Source: Pelagibius sp. Alg239-R121
Lineage (GTDB): Bacteria > Pseudomonadota > Alphaproteobacteria > Kiloniellales > Kiloniellaceae
Length of the DNA: 64,000 bases
Direction of reading: 5' to 3'
NCBI RefSeq assembly: GCF_947331435.1
Contig: NZ_CAMZOF010000012.1
Location: forward strand, 186,001 to 250,000
Of the stretch, positions 19,939 to 29,299 are shown piece by piece. A program made the position numbers and the translations under genes. The notes below the pieces were generated by a model. It was not told where the DNA came from and did not search any database. It saw only the letters and a list, made by a program, of their open reading frames with translations. Each line of letters begins with the position of its first letter. The stretch's first letter is position 1.

Positions 19939-20850
19939 TTACCGCCGAACCGCGATAACGCCTGAAATCACGATTATAATCAAACCGCAAACGGTTACCG
20001 CGTCTGGCACTTCACCAAAGAAAATAAAGCCCCAGATCACCGCAAACCCGACATAGGCAAAGTCGAAGGTGGCAACGACGGACGACGGCCCAGCCTGATA
20101 AGCAACGGCAGTGCCGATACTGCCCACTAAAATCGCGATTGCGAGAAGAATGATCGCCACGAATTCGTTCGTCGCCATTGGTGCCCAGCCAGCCAAGAGA
20201 AAAGACGACGAAGCCTCTAGAGGGTTCACGACTTCGATCAAGAGGGTGGCAGCCAATCCGACGGCGATGAATGTCACGTTGAGCGCAGCAGACAACATCA
20301 GCGGGTGCTCATCCCGACATTTAGTTCTCGTCAGAATCATCGCAAGCGCATAGAGCATGGCCGACATCAGCGGCATCAAGGCATAGAGATTAAAGTCGTC
20401 CGCCGCCGGCTTGAGAATAAGCGTCACGCCGCAAAAGCCTAAAACAATCGCGAACCACCCCAGCGCCCGAACCTTCTCTCCGACGAAGAACGCAGAAAAC
20501 AGCGTGATGAAGATCGGCAGAGTGTAATAGGCAGCGGCGGCGATCGAGAGCTGCAGATGAGGCAGCGAAGCATAGTAGGCCACCCACATGAGCGTGAGCA
20601 TCAGGCTTCGCACAGCGGTCCAACCTGACGCGCGCAACCTCAAGGGAACCGATGCGAAGCGCGTGCGCATAAGCAGAAGCAAAAGCGGGATCGCAAGCAA
20701 CGACCGAAGTACGAATATCTGCCAGAGCACCATGTTCGCGCTGGCTTTCTTGATTACGGCATCACCGAGGGAGAGCGCCAGCACTGTCAAGACGATGACG
20801 GTAACGGCAAGCTTGATGTTGTCGTGCCGGAGTTCTGTGTGAGCGGACAT
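19939..20850 (-). CDS. DMT/EamA family transporter
   Basis: A 303-residue inner-membrane protein with ten hydrophobic segments arranged as two EamA repeats (about residues 14-148 and 160-300). Repeat landmarks are VLWQIFVLRSLLAIPLLL and AAAYYTLPIFITLFSAFFVGEKV in the first half and a matching closing pair in the second. Such proteins usually export amino acids or metabolites. It is divergent from a LysR regulator at 21048, which probably controls it. Confidence 0.92.
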   Translation of the reverse strand: MSAHTELRHDNIKLAVTVIVLTVLALSLGDAVIKKASANMVLWQIFVLRSLLAIPLLLLLMRTRFASVPLRLRASGWTAVRSLMLTLMWVAYYASLPHLQLSIAAAAYYTLPIFITLFSAFFVGEKVRALGWFAIVLGFCGVTLILKPAADDFNLYALMPLMSAMLYALAMILTRTKCRDEHPLMLSAALNVTFIAVGLAATLLIEVVNPLEASSSFLLAGWAPMATNEFVAIILLAIAILVGSIGTAVAYQAGPSSVVATFDFAYVGFAVIWGFIFFGEVPDAVTVCGLIIIVISGVIAVRR

Positions 20851-21047
20851 TGGGAGTCACCAGATTTTTTAAATAACCACCAATTAATGATATTCCTGCC
20901 CATTTATTATAAAAATTGACTTTTTATGTCAGATTCATAACTTTTAGATATGCATTTAAATGGAGGATTCGACTAAACGGGGTCAACTTAGAACACAGGG
21001 ATCAGCATCAAGATGCAAACCAATGCGTCATCTTCGCGGATTGCCAC

Positions 21048-21953
21048 ATGAACAAATTGAGAAAAATGCTCCCGCCGCTAACGAGCCTTTTGCCCTTCGA
21101 GGCAACGGCAAGACTAGGCAGCATCACGAAAGCCGGTGCGGAGCTTGGGCTCACCCAGGCCGCAATCAGCAAACAGATACGGTCCCTCGAAGAAAACCTC
21201 GGGACGCGGTTGTTCGAGCGGCGCAACCGGGCAATTCATTTGAATGAGGACGGCCGCGATCTCGAGCGCATTGTGTCTGCGGCCTTCGAATCGATAGGAA
21301 CCTTTTCGCAAAGCTTGCGCCAGACGCACACGGAGGGCGAGATTGTCCTGCATGCGCAGCTCTGCGAGGGCCTCTACTGGCTGATGCCAAGACTATCCAA
21401 GTTCTACCAGCAGCATCCAAACATCGAAGTAAGAGTATCTGTCTCCACCAAGCCGATCACCGAGACGCAGGAACGCTTCGATCTGGCCCTGCAGACCACT
21501 GGCCGGGATAGCGGAAACGCAAAGCTGGCCTTCAGCGTTTCAGACGAAGTCTTTCCGATCTGCAGCCCAAAATACCTCGGGGACGACAGCGGGCCTCATT
21601 CGATTGGTCAACTGACCCAACATCGCCTCCTTCACCATAAGATAGATCCTCAAGATTGGATCGACTGGGATGGCTGGCTGGAGCAGCTGAAACTCGATAT
21701 TCGGGTCGGGCATAACGGGATGGTCTACGATAGCTATCCCATGATGATGCAATCGGTTCTCGAAGGCCACGGCATCGCTCTTGCCTGGCGCCGGACCACC
21801 GAACAGCTGCTGCATAGCGGTGCAGTTGTCCGGCCATTCAAGGAGCAGTTGCAGCTTCCGGATAGTCTTTCCGTCTATCACCCAGATGGTTGGCTGATGA
21901 GAAAGAACGCGACTGTATTATTGGATTGGTTGAAAGCCGAATTCTCGTCGTGA
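21048..21953 (+). CDS. LysR family transcriptional regulator (GcvA-like)
   Basis: A 301-residue LysR protein. The N-terminal helix-turn-helix (about residues 10-65) reads FEATARLGSITKAGAELGLTQAAISKQIRSLE, and the periplasmic-binding-like effector domain begins near 95. The LPPLTSLLPFEATARLGS opening is GcvA-type. The ATG at 21048 is chosen because the 44 codons open upstream do not resemble the family. It is divergent from the DMT transporter gene. Confidence 0.9.
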   Translation: MNKLRKMLPPLTSLLPFEATARLGSITKAGAELGLTQAAISKQIRSLEENLGTRLFERRNRAIHLNEDGRDLERIVSAAFESIGTFSQSLRQTHTEGEIVLHAQLCEGLYWLMPRLSKFYQQHPNIEVRVSVSTKPITETQERFDLALQTTGRDSGNAKLAFSVSDEVFPICSPKYLGDDSGPHSIGQLTQHRLLHHKIDPQDWIDWDGWLEQLKLDIRVGHNGMVYDSYPMMMQSVLEGHGIALAWRRTTEQLLHSGAVVRPFKEQLQLPDSLSVYHPDGWLMRKNATVLLDWLKAEFSS

Positions 21954-22075
21954 GCGCTATCTCATGTTGCAACTGTTTAGTCGAGGCAGGTCACCCGGTT
22001 GCTGATGCGGACGACTACTTAAAATTGGGTCACCTGTTCAACCATACCCACGGCGCATTCAATCAGCCCCTGCAG

Positions 22076-23518
22076 TCAGCAGTTGCGTTCGCTGATGACC
22101 TGCTCCAGCCAAGCCTGGAATCTGGTGTTCAACAGGTCCAGGTCGCCAAGTTCGGCCTGTAGACGCGACAGCGTGTCGTCGTCAGGTGTTGCAGCTATCT
22201 CGAAGGGATCACGTTTCGCAAAAGACTCAAAAACACTGAACAATTTATCGGTCTCGTCTTGAAGGAACAGGATGAAATAGCGTGCCGTGGCGTGATTGAC
22301 AGCCTGCTGCGCCACCAGTTCACCTCCTTCTAAACTGTTGAAGGCGCGCCAATCCATCGTGACCAGAGTGCGGAGAGACGGTAGTTCGATCTCCGATCCA
22401 AAACGTTCAATCCAGAACTTTCTTAAAACGCAGCTACGCCAGTTCTCTCTCCCACGCACCGCAAGCTCTCCACCCACTATCGGCGCCCCCTGACTACCTA
22501 TATCGGCCGGTCGATCGGGCAGGTACTTGTCTGCCGTATTGGAAACCTCATAGAGTGCCGCAGTTCCCTCATCCAGCCAGGGTGGAAGATCACCGTACTG
22601 ATCCCGCACCATCATGTGGAAGAGCTCGTGTGCCAGCGTCCCCATCCTTGCGTCCCGAACCACGCCGAGAATACTGAGATCGTCCTTAAACGAATATCCG
22701 ATTGATTGCGCCGGTATCCTCAAGCCATGAAGCTCTTCAGCAACTGCCGCTAGCTCGTCGACACTCGGAACTAGATAGACGGTTATCAGGTGTTCTGGTG
22801 CGCGCAGGCGGTAGGCGTCACGAAAAAATGCAAGGAACTTTTCGAGCTTTTGTCCGACCCGCTCAAGTTCTCCCCGCGAATGATCGCCTGTGTCTGCCAC
22901 AACGAACGAGCTCGTGGAAATCACCTGGGCTCGCACAGTCAGACGTTCTTCAGCTGCCTCTCTGGCCCTGTCAGCGCTGGCAGCCACGTACAGCCTGCCA
23001 AGTAGTTCCTCGGGTGATCTGGGGTCGACGATTTCTATCGGCTCGGTGTTGATCGCCGCGTTTTCACGCCCCAGCCAGTAGTAGAGCTTTAAGCGGACTT
23101 CGGATTTGCCTGCGCCGCCCTGGCCGAACTGCACGTTAAAGGAGACGTCGGTAGGTATATCCGATCGACCGCAGCGGTCCATTTCCCGAAGGATCGTGTC
23201 GTAACTGTCGCCGACCTGATAGGAGTTGAGAATCCAGTTGAAATGCCTCCGGCCGGCGGACACGAAGTCCGGAACGCGGCAGAGGGCCGACGCAATCATG
23301 TAATCGACCTCCGGCGTCTTTGCGAAACGTCCTTCCCGATAGATTTTCAGATCTTTGGCCGCTTGGAAGTAGTCTTCCTCAGTTTCGGCCATGCGCCAGG
23401 CTGTACGCACGCGTTCCAGTTCATCGGCCCGCGCGGAGCCGGCAGCCGATGCACTGATAACTAACAAAATGACAACCCTTGACACTACGGTCATCAATTT
23501 AAACTGGGACAACATCAT
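22076..23518 (-). CDS. Secreted protein with HExxH gluzincin-like motif (DUF1570-like)
   Basis: A 480-residue exported protein of no firmly recognised family. The signal peptide is at residues 1-31 (VVILLVISASAAGSARA). A long helical N-terminal half precedes a minigluzincin-like zinc site: His297, Glu298 and His301 in LAHELFHMMV, with Glu317 in WLDEGTAALYE as probable third ligand. This suggests a periplasmic metallopeptidase acting near the cell envelope. It is preceded by 27 bases on the same strand by a gene for a two-to-four-helix membrane protein, so the two probably form an operon. GGGAGGG precedes the paired ATG start codons. Confidence 0.75.
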   Translation of the reverse strand: MMLSQFKLMTVVSRVVILLVISASAAGSARADELERVRTAWRMAETEEDYFQAAKDLKIYREGRFAKTPEVDYMIASALCRVPDFVSAGRRHFNWILNSYQVGDSYDTILREMDRCGRSDIPTDVSFNVQFGQGGAGKSEVRLKLYYWLGRENAAINTEPIEIVDPRSPEELLGRLYVAASADRAREAAEERLTVRAQVISTSSFVVADTGDHSRGELERVGQKLEKFLAFFRDAYRLRAPEHLITVYLVPSVDELAAVAEELHGLRIPAQSIGYSFKDDLSILGVVRDARMGTLAHELFHMMVRDQYGDLPPWLDEGTAALYEVSNTADKYLPDRPADIGSQGAPIVGGELAVRGRENWRSCVLRKFWIERFGSEIELPSLRTLVTMDWRAFNSLEGGELVAQQAVNHATARYFILFLQDETDKLFSVFESFAKRDPFEIAATPDDDTLSRLQAELGDLDLLNTRFQAWLEQVISERNC

Positions 23519-23545
23519 TGCAGGGTCCCTCCCAATACTTGGGTG

Positions 23546-24325
23546 TTATCGGGTCACGCCAGCGCCGTTACCACCATTTCCACCGAACAGGTCATCAAGT
23601 TCAGGATTGGATGGCACGCCTGCCGATTCAGATGGTGCTTCCATGCTGCCGGAGCCATTGCGAAGCGACAGTGGTTTGGCAATTCCCTCATTGCCGCCGC
23701 CACTCATCCTCAGCCCCCCGACAAAGATCGCCTGATCGGTGACGGCGATCTCGTGATGAGTGGTGATGGTCGTGATCATCATGGCCACGCCGAGCGTCGC
23801 CATGATGAGGCCAGGCGACGCCGTCTTGAAGGTAAAACTGCCGGCAGATGATTTTGCCGTGGCCTCTGAACCCTGGTCTTGAAGACGGCCGAGTACAAAG
23901 GCGGCGCCGACCATTGCCAGCACCATGCCGGTCACGAATCCCAGATAACGGGTCCACACTCTCGAGAGGAGAGCCACATTGGCCTGGTGGTAGCGAAATC
24001 TCATGGCGCTGAGTTCAAGCGCCGACAGAACGGCAATCGCGGCATTCTGACGTTCACCGTTGCCCGCCTCTTCATCCCCGGAACCCTGCAGCAAGGCCAT
24101 CGGCATTTCGAGGTCAGGCTGAGGCGCCTTTCCGATTTCTACATGCAGATAGGCAAGCTGGATAGCACTCGCGATGAAGAAGAAGAGAGTCAGACCGATC
24201 AACATCCAGCCCATCAGGGGCAACAGCTTCTTCGACCAGTTTTCTCTTTCAAGCACGGAAGAGCCGGCTTGATTCTGATGCTGCTCATCGGGAACCACAG
24301 CAGTTATTTGCGCTGTTTTATCCAT
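23546..24325 (-). CDS. Uncharacterised inner-membrane protein
   Basis: A 259-residue protein I do not recognise. There is a hydrophilic N-terminus (1-35), a transmembrane helix near 36-57 (LMGWMLIGLTLFFFIASAI), a soluble region, a second helix near 133-155 (GFVTGMVLAMVGAAFVLG) and a third near 180-195. The C-terminus is Gly/Ser/Asn-rich, low-complexity and ends in GGNGGNGAG. It lies upstream of, and is probably co-transcribed with, the secreted HExxH protein, and may anchor or assist it (inference). Confidence 0.7.
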   Translation of the reverse strand: MDKTAQITAVVPDEQHQNQAGSSVLERENWSKKLLPLMGWMLIGLTLFFFIASAIQLAYLHVEIGKAPQPDLEMPMALLQGSGDEEAGNGERQNAAIAVLSALELSAMRFRYHQANVALLSRVWTRYLGFVTGMVLAMVGAAFVLGRLQDQGSEATAKSSAGSFTFKTASPGLIMATLGVAMMITTITTHHEIAVTDQAIFVGGLRMSGGGNEGIAKPLSLRNGSGSMEAPSESAGVPSNPELDDLFGGNGGNGAGVTR

Positions 24326-24487
24326 AACTGGTGCGAGTATATCAGAAATGTTTGTATAGATACAATTATTCGAAACTCAGCCGTTCGCTATGGGAACACA
24401 GTGACCGGGTCGCACCGGAAGTAATTCTCGATGTCCAAAAGGCCTTAATTGCTCATCATGATCGCTCTGCTTGACTGTTCTGCACCG

Positions 24488-25753
24488 CTAATCTGCCACG
24501 ACCGCCGCCGGACCCACCGCTGCCGGAAGCTTCCTTGGAAGGGCCGCGACGGCAATCAGAACAACGAAAGCCGCACCCGCGAGAATATGAAACAGTGTAT
24601 CGAAACCCCATCTTTCGTAGACAACAGCGATCAAGGGCAGCGTCATCGCCAGGACGGAAAAGGCGACGACATAGCGAACACCGTAGATACGAGCCCGATG
24701 AGCACCGCTGGCCATCTTGCCGATCATGAAATCGTTTATCGGAATTTGCCCGAAAGCGCCGAGCATAAAGCCGAACGCCACCGCGAGCGCAGCCCCGTCG
24801 TTGAGCCCAGGCATGAGGGAAAAGAAAATCAACTGTATGGTCGCCACGACCATGAACACGCGGCGCGGTCCGAAACGATCAAGCATACTGCCGACTAGGA
24901 GCTGTGCCAGGGAAGCGACTGCAAAAACCACAAAAGCGAGCGAACCGACAACGGTCGCGATCTCTCCCTGACCGGATATCGCCGAGCCCAGCATTGATTC
25001 CGACAGCTGCGCTGCGAGGCCTTGGAGCCGTTCATCGAAAATCTTCGGCAGAGCAAATGTGGTCGACTGGAAGATAACGGAAGAGACGGCCGTCGTGAGA
25101 AAAACGATCGCCGAGACACGCATCAACAGTGTCCTGTACGAGACCGATAAATTTGATTCCTTATTGGTTGATCCGGCCTTAGGTACCGCCTGATTGCTCT
25201 GAGTAATCGACCGGACCAGCCCGGTGTAGGCCACGCCCATCAGGATGGAGAAACAGCCGGGCAGAATGAATGCCATACGCCAGCCGCCGTTATCGATCAG
25301 ATATCCGGTGATAAGTGCGGCGCAAGCGACACCGAGATTTCCCCAGACACCGTTTATGGCAATCCGCATTCCGGTATTGCGCCACTTCATGGTGACAATA
25401 GCCAGGCCCACCGGGTGGTATATGGCGGCAAACATGCCAATCACGAAGAGACCAACGCCCATCTGCAGGGCGGTTTCGGCAAAGCCGGTGACGATCGACG
25501 CAAGGCCGATGCCGATAAAGAAGACGCACATCATGCCATCGCGGCTCCATTTATCTGCAAGCCACCCGGCAGGGAGCGCAAAGAAACCAAAGGCGAAAAA
25601 GCCGGGTGTCGCATAGGCGAGGAGTTCTGCATAACCGACACCCCATTCACGGTGCAACACCAGGGCCGCGACAGTCGCAAAGATCAACGTGAACAAATGG
25701 TCGAGGAAATGCCCGATGTTAAGAAGAAGAAAAAGCAGACCGTTTTTGTTCAT
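24488..25753 (-). CDS. MFS transporter
   Basis: A 421-residue major-facilitator permease with about 12 hydrophobic segments. The cytoplasmic loop 2-3 motif is visible as GWLADKWSRDGMM, and the repeat motif in the second half reads GSMLDRFGPRRVF. The start at 25753 (MNKNGLLFLLLNIGHF) is chosen because helix 1 starts here; 59 more codons are open upstream but overlap the divergent AraC gene and are not membrane-like. The substrate is unknown. The divergent AraC regulator probably controls it. Confidence 0.88.
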   Translation of the reverse strand: MNKNGLLFLLLNIGHFLDHLFTLIFATVAALVLHREWGVGYAELLAYATPGFFAFGFFALPAGWLADKWSRDGMMCVFFIGIGLASIVTGFAETALQMGVGLFVIGMFAAIYHPVGLAIVTMKWRNTGMRIAINGVWGNLGVACAALITGYLIDNGGWRMAFILPGCFSILMGVAYTGLVRSITQSNQAVPKAGSTNKESNLSVSYRTLLMRVSAIVFLTTAVSSVIFQSTTFALPKIFDERLQGLAAQLSESMLGSAISGQGEIATVVGSLAFVVFAVASLAQLLVGSMLDRFGPRRVFMVVATIQLIFFSLMPGLNDGAALAVAFGFMLGAFGQIPINDFMIGKMASGAHRARIYGVRYVVAFSVLAMTLPLIAVVYERWGFDTLFHILAGAAFVVLIAVAALPRKLPAAVGPAAVVAD

Positions 25754-25847
25754 TGCATAGAAAATCCCAGCGAGTTGAGCGCCTTCACAGACGAGGCGTG
25801 TTCTTATGCGAAGCATTGCCGGTCCGTAAGTTACCCTTGGCAGAAAA

Positions 25848-26687
25848 GTGATGTCATGCCAACATTCATCGAAATTCTGCCAGAACTTCGAATTCAATCG
25901 GAGAATTCCGATCCATAAAGACCGCAGCACCGACCCGCTTGAGTTTCAAGACCTGCCGCAAGCCATTGGGGCAATGTCAAAGAGCTTTGACGATGGATAT
26001 GTCGTCAGGCCCCACGATCATGACCGTGATCAATTGCTTTATGCAACGGCCGGCATAATGCGTTTGAGAACCGAGCGCGAAGCATGGATCGTGCCCCCTG
26101 ACCGGGCAGTTTACATACCCGCCGGAACACGTCATTCCGTCAGCATGCACGGCAACGTCGATATGCGTACCCTGTACATCGACGTGGCGGCCGTCCGTGA
26201 GCGTCCCGACACCCTTTGTGTCGTTGCAGTTTCCAACCTGCTAAGAGAACTCATCCTTGCGCTGAGCGAGGAACCGGTCGTGTACGGTTCTGACAGCCGC
26301 GGCGGCCTCATCGCCCGACTTATCGAACTGGAAATGCTTCGGGCACGCCAACTATCGCTTCACGTTCCGCTGCCGAAGGACCAAAGACTGCAAAAGCTTT
26401 GCGCCAGGCTCCTCGCGGATCCTTCGGACAACAGAACCCTTATAGGCTGGTCCGAGGTGGTCGGAGCCTCGCCCCGCACCCTCGCCAGGTTGTTCGAGAG
26501 TGACCTGGGAATGACCTTCAACCTCTGGCGCCAGCGTATTCGTTTTCAAAGCGCCATGGAGGCACTGTCACACGGTGAGCCGGTATCACGTGTGGCGGAG
26601 AAGCACGGTTACCGCAGTGCAAGCGCCTTCTCCGCCGCCTTCAACAAAGTCATGGGATCACCGCCGTCGAAAATACAGGTCGAGTAA
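25848..26687 (+). CDS. AraC family transcriptional regulator (cupin sensor)
   Basis: A regulator of up to 279 residues. An N-terminal cupin-like sensor domain (HDHDRDQLLYATAGIM, then YIPAGTRHSVSM) precedes a C-terminal double helix-turn-helix with GASPRTLARLFESDLGMTF and VAEKHGYRSASAFSAAFNK. This layout (short conserved cupin plus AraC domain) is common for regulators of adjacent MFS exporters. The start is uncertain: the frame has no strong ribosome site, and the first 30 residues overlap the open leftward MFS frame. An internal ATG at 25974 would cut into the cupin. Confidence 0.88.
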   Translation: MMSCQHSSKFCQNFEFNRRIPIHKDRSTDPLEFQDLPQAIGAMSKSFDDGYVVRPHDHDRDQLLYATAGIMRLRTEREAWIVPPDRAVYIPAGTRHSVSMHGNVDMRTLYIDVAAVRERPDTLCVVAVSNLLRELILALSEEPVVYGSDSRGGLIARLIELEMLRARQLSLHVPLPKDQRLQKLCARLLADPSDNRTLIGWSEVVGASPRTLARLFESDLGMTFNLWRQRIRFQSAMEALSHGEPVSRVAEKHGYRSASAFSAAFNKVMGSPPSKIQVE

Positions 26688-26831
26688 ATTTTTGACCGTA
26701 AATTCACTTTAGAAGCGCCGTAACTGAGCAAAGCAATTCTCGGCAGATTCGCGACATAGTCAAAATCAACCAATTGAAAAAACTTAACTTTCTTTGACTC
26801 GATAATTTAGGGAGGCCAAGCCGGATTTGAC

Positions 26832-28106
26832 TCAATCAAACCTATCCATCACACGGCCTTTCGTTACGGTCGCGAAAATACCGAACTTATGAAGGGCGTG
26901 AAACGGCGTCTGATAAAGGGCCGTGACCGGCAGATCTGCGCCCTCGCCTGTGATCTCCCGCGCCAGTTGCTTGCCCATCATGGTAGCCATGGCGATGCCG
27001 CGGCCGTTATAGCCCATTCCGGCGAGGACACCTGGGGCAAGCTGCATGAGTTTTGGCGCCTTGTCCCAAGTCATGGCGGGATATCCGGCCCAGTCGTAAA
27101 TCCACTTTACGCCTTTAAGGGCCGGAAAATACCGCTCGGCCATGGCGCGGCAAGCCGCCGTCGACCCCTGCTCCGCCGCCTGCCAGACCGGCCCCGCACC
27201 ACCAATGACAAATCGACCTTCATTATCCAGTCGATAATAGACCTGAATGCGAATGGTCTCGGATACGGAATGTAAAGCGGGCAGGATCGATTCGCGCAGG
27301 TTGTCGGAGAGCGGTTCGGTTGCCGTGAGCACACTGGCGACGGGCACGACAGCTTTCTTGAGGCCCGGCCAGAGATTGTCGGTGTAACCGTTTGTGCCGA
27401 TAACCACATGGCGTGCTGTCAGCGTCCCATTTGTGGTGCGGACACGCCAATCCTGGCCCATCGGTTCGATAGAAATCGCTGCCGAATTCCCATGTACCAA
27501 AGTACCCGCCGACTGGGCAGCGAGGGTCAAGCCTCGGGCATAGGAAAGCGGCTGCAGATTACCGCCATCCGGATGCTGCATGCAGGCGTCATAAGCTTCG
27601 GTGCCGAGCAAGTCAGCGGATTCCCGCGCATTCAACAGCCGGGCGTCCTTTCCGACGCTCTGCCACAGCTCACAACGCTGTTGGAGTTGGCGAAGCCCCC
27701 GCTTCCCCACACCACCTTGGACATAGCCAGAGCGAACCGCCTGGCAGTCAATCTTGTGGCGATCGATCAATTCGAAGACGGTGCCGCAAGCTTCCTTCGC
27801 AACACCGATCGCCCGATCTTTCCAGGCATCGCCGTAATGTCGTGCGATCTCATCGAGATCAAGTTTCCAGCCCGGGTTGATCTGCCCGCCGTTTCGCCCG
27901 GAGCAGCCCCAGCCCGGTTCGTGACTGTCGAGCACCCGCACGTTCTTTCCCGCTTCCGCGAGATGAAGCGCCGCCGACATACCCGTGTAGCCAGCGCCGA
28001 CCACAGCGACATCACAGTCTTCATCGCTGTCCAGGGCCGGACAAGGAGGTGCCGCAGGAGCAGTCGCCGCCCAAAGCCCGTGGGTATTTGTGTTATCCGA
28101 AATCAT
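26832..28106 (-). CDS. FAD-dependent amine/amino-acid oxidoreductase (DAO family, PuuB-like)
   Basis: A 424-residue flavoprotein of the D-amino-acid-oxidase/glycine-oxidase superfamily, closest in pattern to gamma-glutamylputrescine oxidase. The FAD Rossmann motif VAVVGAGYTGMSAALHLAEAG starts near residue 33, followed by the acidic strand end VRVLDSHEPGWGCSGRNGGQI, a family hallmark. The C-terminal flavin motif GMGYNGRGIAMATMMGKQLA lies near 365-385. It oxidises an amine or N-methyl amino acid to an imine with oxygen or an acceptor. A PEP-mutase-family gene lies 82 bases upstream on the same strand. Confidence 0.9.
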   Translation of the reverse strand: MISDNTNTHGLWAATAPAAPPCPALDSDEDCDVAVVGAGYTGMSAALHLAEAGKNVRVLDSHEPGWGCSGRNGGQINPGWKLDLDEIARHYGDAWKDRAIGVAKEACGTVFELIDRHKIDCQAVRSGYVQGGVGKRGLRQLQQRCELWQSVGKDARLLNARESADLLGTEAYDACMQHPDGGNLQPLSYARGLTLAAQSAGTLVHGNSAAISIEPMGQDWRVRTTNGTLTARHVVIGTNGYTDNLWPGLKKAVVPVASVLTATEPLSDNLRESILPALHSVSETIRIQVYYRLDNEGRFVIGGAGPVWQAAEQGSTAACRAMAERYFPALKGVKWIYDWAGYPAMTWDKAPKLMQLAPGVLAGMGYNGRGIAMATMMGKQLAREITGEGADLPVTALYQTPFHALHKFGIFATVTKGRVMDRFD

Positions 28107-28188
28107 CCGCCGCGTTCCAACATTGTCTTTGCGGCTAGAAGATCACGATATGCCGGTGACTGGCAAACAGAGGCAACTCGTTGTCACC

Positions 28189-28959
28189 TCATGACCCGCC
28201 GGCGGCTTTCGTGAAACGATCTGCAAGATCTGCCATCGCCGTAAAATACGGCCTTGGCCCGTAGCTGATACGCCCAACGCCAAGTGACGCCAGTTTGTCG
28301 ATTGAAGGCGCGCCGTCCATCATCATGGCGTTGACGGGCAGGCTCGTTGCTTCACAGATCGCACCAATGAGCTCCGGCGCCACCAGACCTGGAATGAAGA
28401 AGCCACTCGCCCCGGCTTCCGCGTAGGCCCCAGCCCGTTCCGTAGCTTCCGACACCAGACCACCATGCGCACTACGATCCCTTTCCTTGAGAAAAAGGTC
28501 GGTTCTGGCATTTATGAAAAACGGAATATCCGATTCTTCTGCTGCCTGTCGGATCGCCGCAATTCTCTTGCTTTGCGCGTCCAGAGAGTGGAAACCGGCC
28601 CCGCCGACGATCTGATCTTCGAAGTTAATACCGACTGCACCGGTCCCGATCATCCGGGAGACGTTTGCAGCAACCTCATCAGGCGCCTCGGCGTACCCGC
28701 CTTCAAAGTCCACAGTTACGGGCAGATCGCTTGTCGCCACGATCCGGGCAGTTATCTGCAGGAGAAGCTCAATCGGGATTTTCTGGCCGTCCTGATAGCC
28801 ATGGGCAGCAGCGACCGACCAGCTTCCCGTCGCAATCGCCTTCGCGCCGGCCTCTGCAATGGCTTTGGCACTACCGGCATCCCAGATATTGTAAAGCACT
28901 AACGGAGTTCCCGGCACATGCAGGTCGTAAAATTGGCGAGCTTTAACTGCTTGGGTCAT
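28189..28959 (-). CDS. Isocitrate lyase/PEP mutase family protein
   Basis: A 256-residue alpha/beta barrel of the ICL/PEPM superfamily. The start LVLYNIWDAGSAKAIAEAGAKAIATGSW is typical of the oxaloacetate-decarboxylase/2-methylisocitrate-lyase-like branch. Metal and phosphate-site segments are VDFEGGYAE and INFEDQIVGG, followed by INARTDLFL. The canonical lyase KKCGH motif is not seen, so isocitrate lyase activity is unlikely; a C-C or P-C bond lyase on a small ketoacid is more likely. It precedes the FAD oxidoreductase gene on the same strand. Confidence 0.88.
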   Translation of the reverse strand: MTQAVKARQFYDLHVPGTPLVLYNIWDAGSAKAIAEAGAKAIATGSWSVAAAHGYQDGQKIPIELLLQITARIVATSDLPVTVDFEGGYAEAPDEVAANVSRMIGTGAVGINFEDQIVGGAGFHSLDAQSKRIAAIRQAAEESDIPFFINARTDLFLKERDRSAHGGLVSEATERAGAYAEAGASGFFIPGLVAPELIGAICEATSLPVNAMMMDGAPSIDKLASLGVGRISYGPRPYFTAMADLADRFTKAAGGS

Positions 28960-29299
28960 AGGAATTTCCTCAGGAATGCTGGTATTGGCGAAAACTGTAG
29001 TGCGATCGCGTAGGTCTGTTGAATTTCGGATCTCGGCTCTGAATTACCAGCGGGACGCGACAAGCACCAGACAGGACAGACTATGAGGTCCGAAAGAGGC
29101 CAAGTCCATTGAGAAGCCGCAACACCGCTGTTCAAATTCTACGACAACCGGCATAGGCTATTGCAGCTTCAATCTTTTGTTAGGAATGCGCATGACCTCC
29201 TGGTTCCGAGGCTGCGCTGTGCTACTGTGGGAGGTGGGATCAGACGATCCGCGACAGGAAGTATTTTGCACTAAGATCAGAAAGAACCAGGTAGTTTAC
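28960..29299. other. Intergenic region upstream of nitrile hydratase
   Basis: A 340-base divergent gap between the leftward PEP-mutase-family gene and the rightward nitrile hydratase operon. The nitrile hydratase frame stays open to 29177, but that extension lacks family character. No clear operator or RNA structure was recognised. Confidence 0.45.

Noticed and set aside
27408-28214. 268-codon plus-strand frame
   Set aside because: Antisense to the FAD oxidoreductase; no recognisable content.
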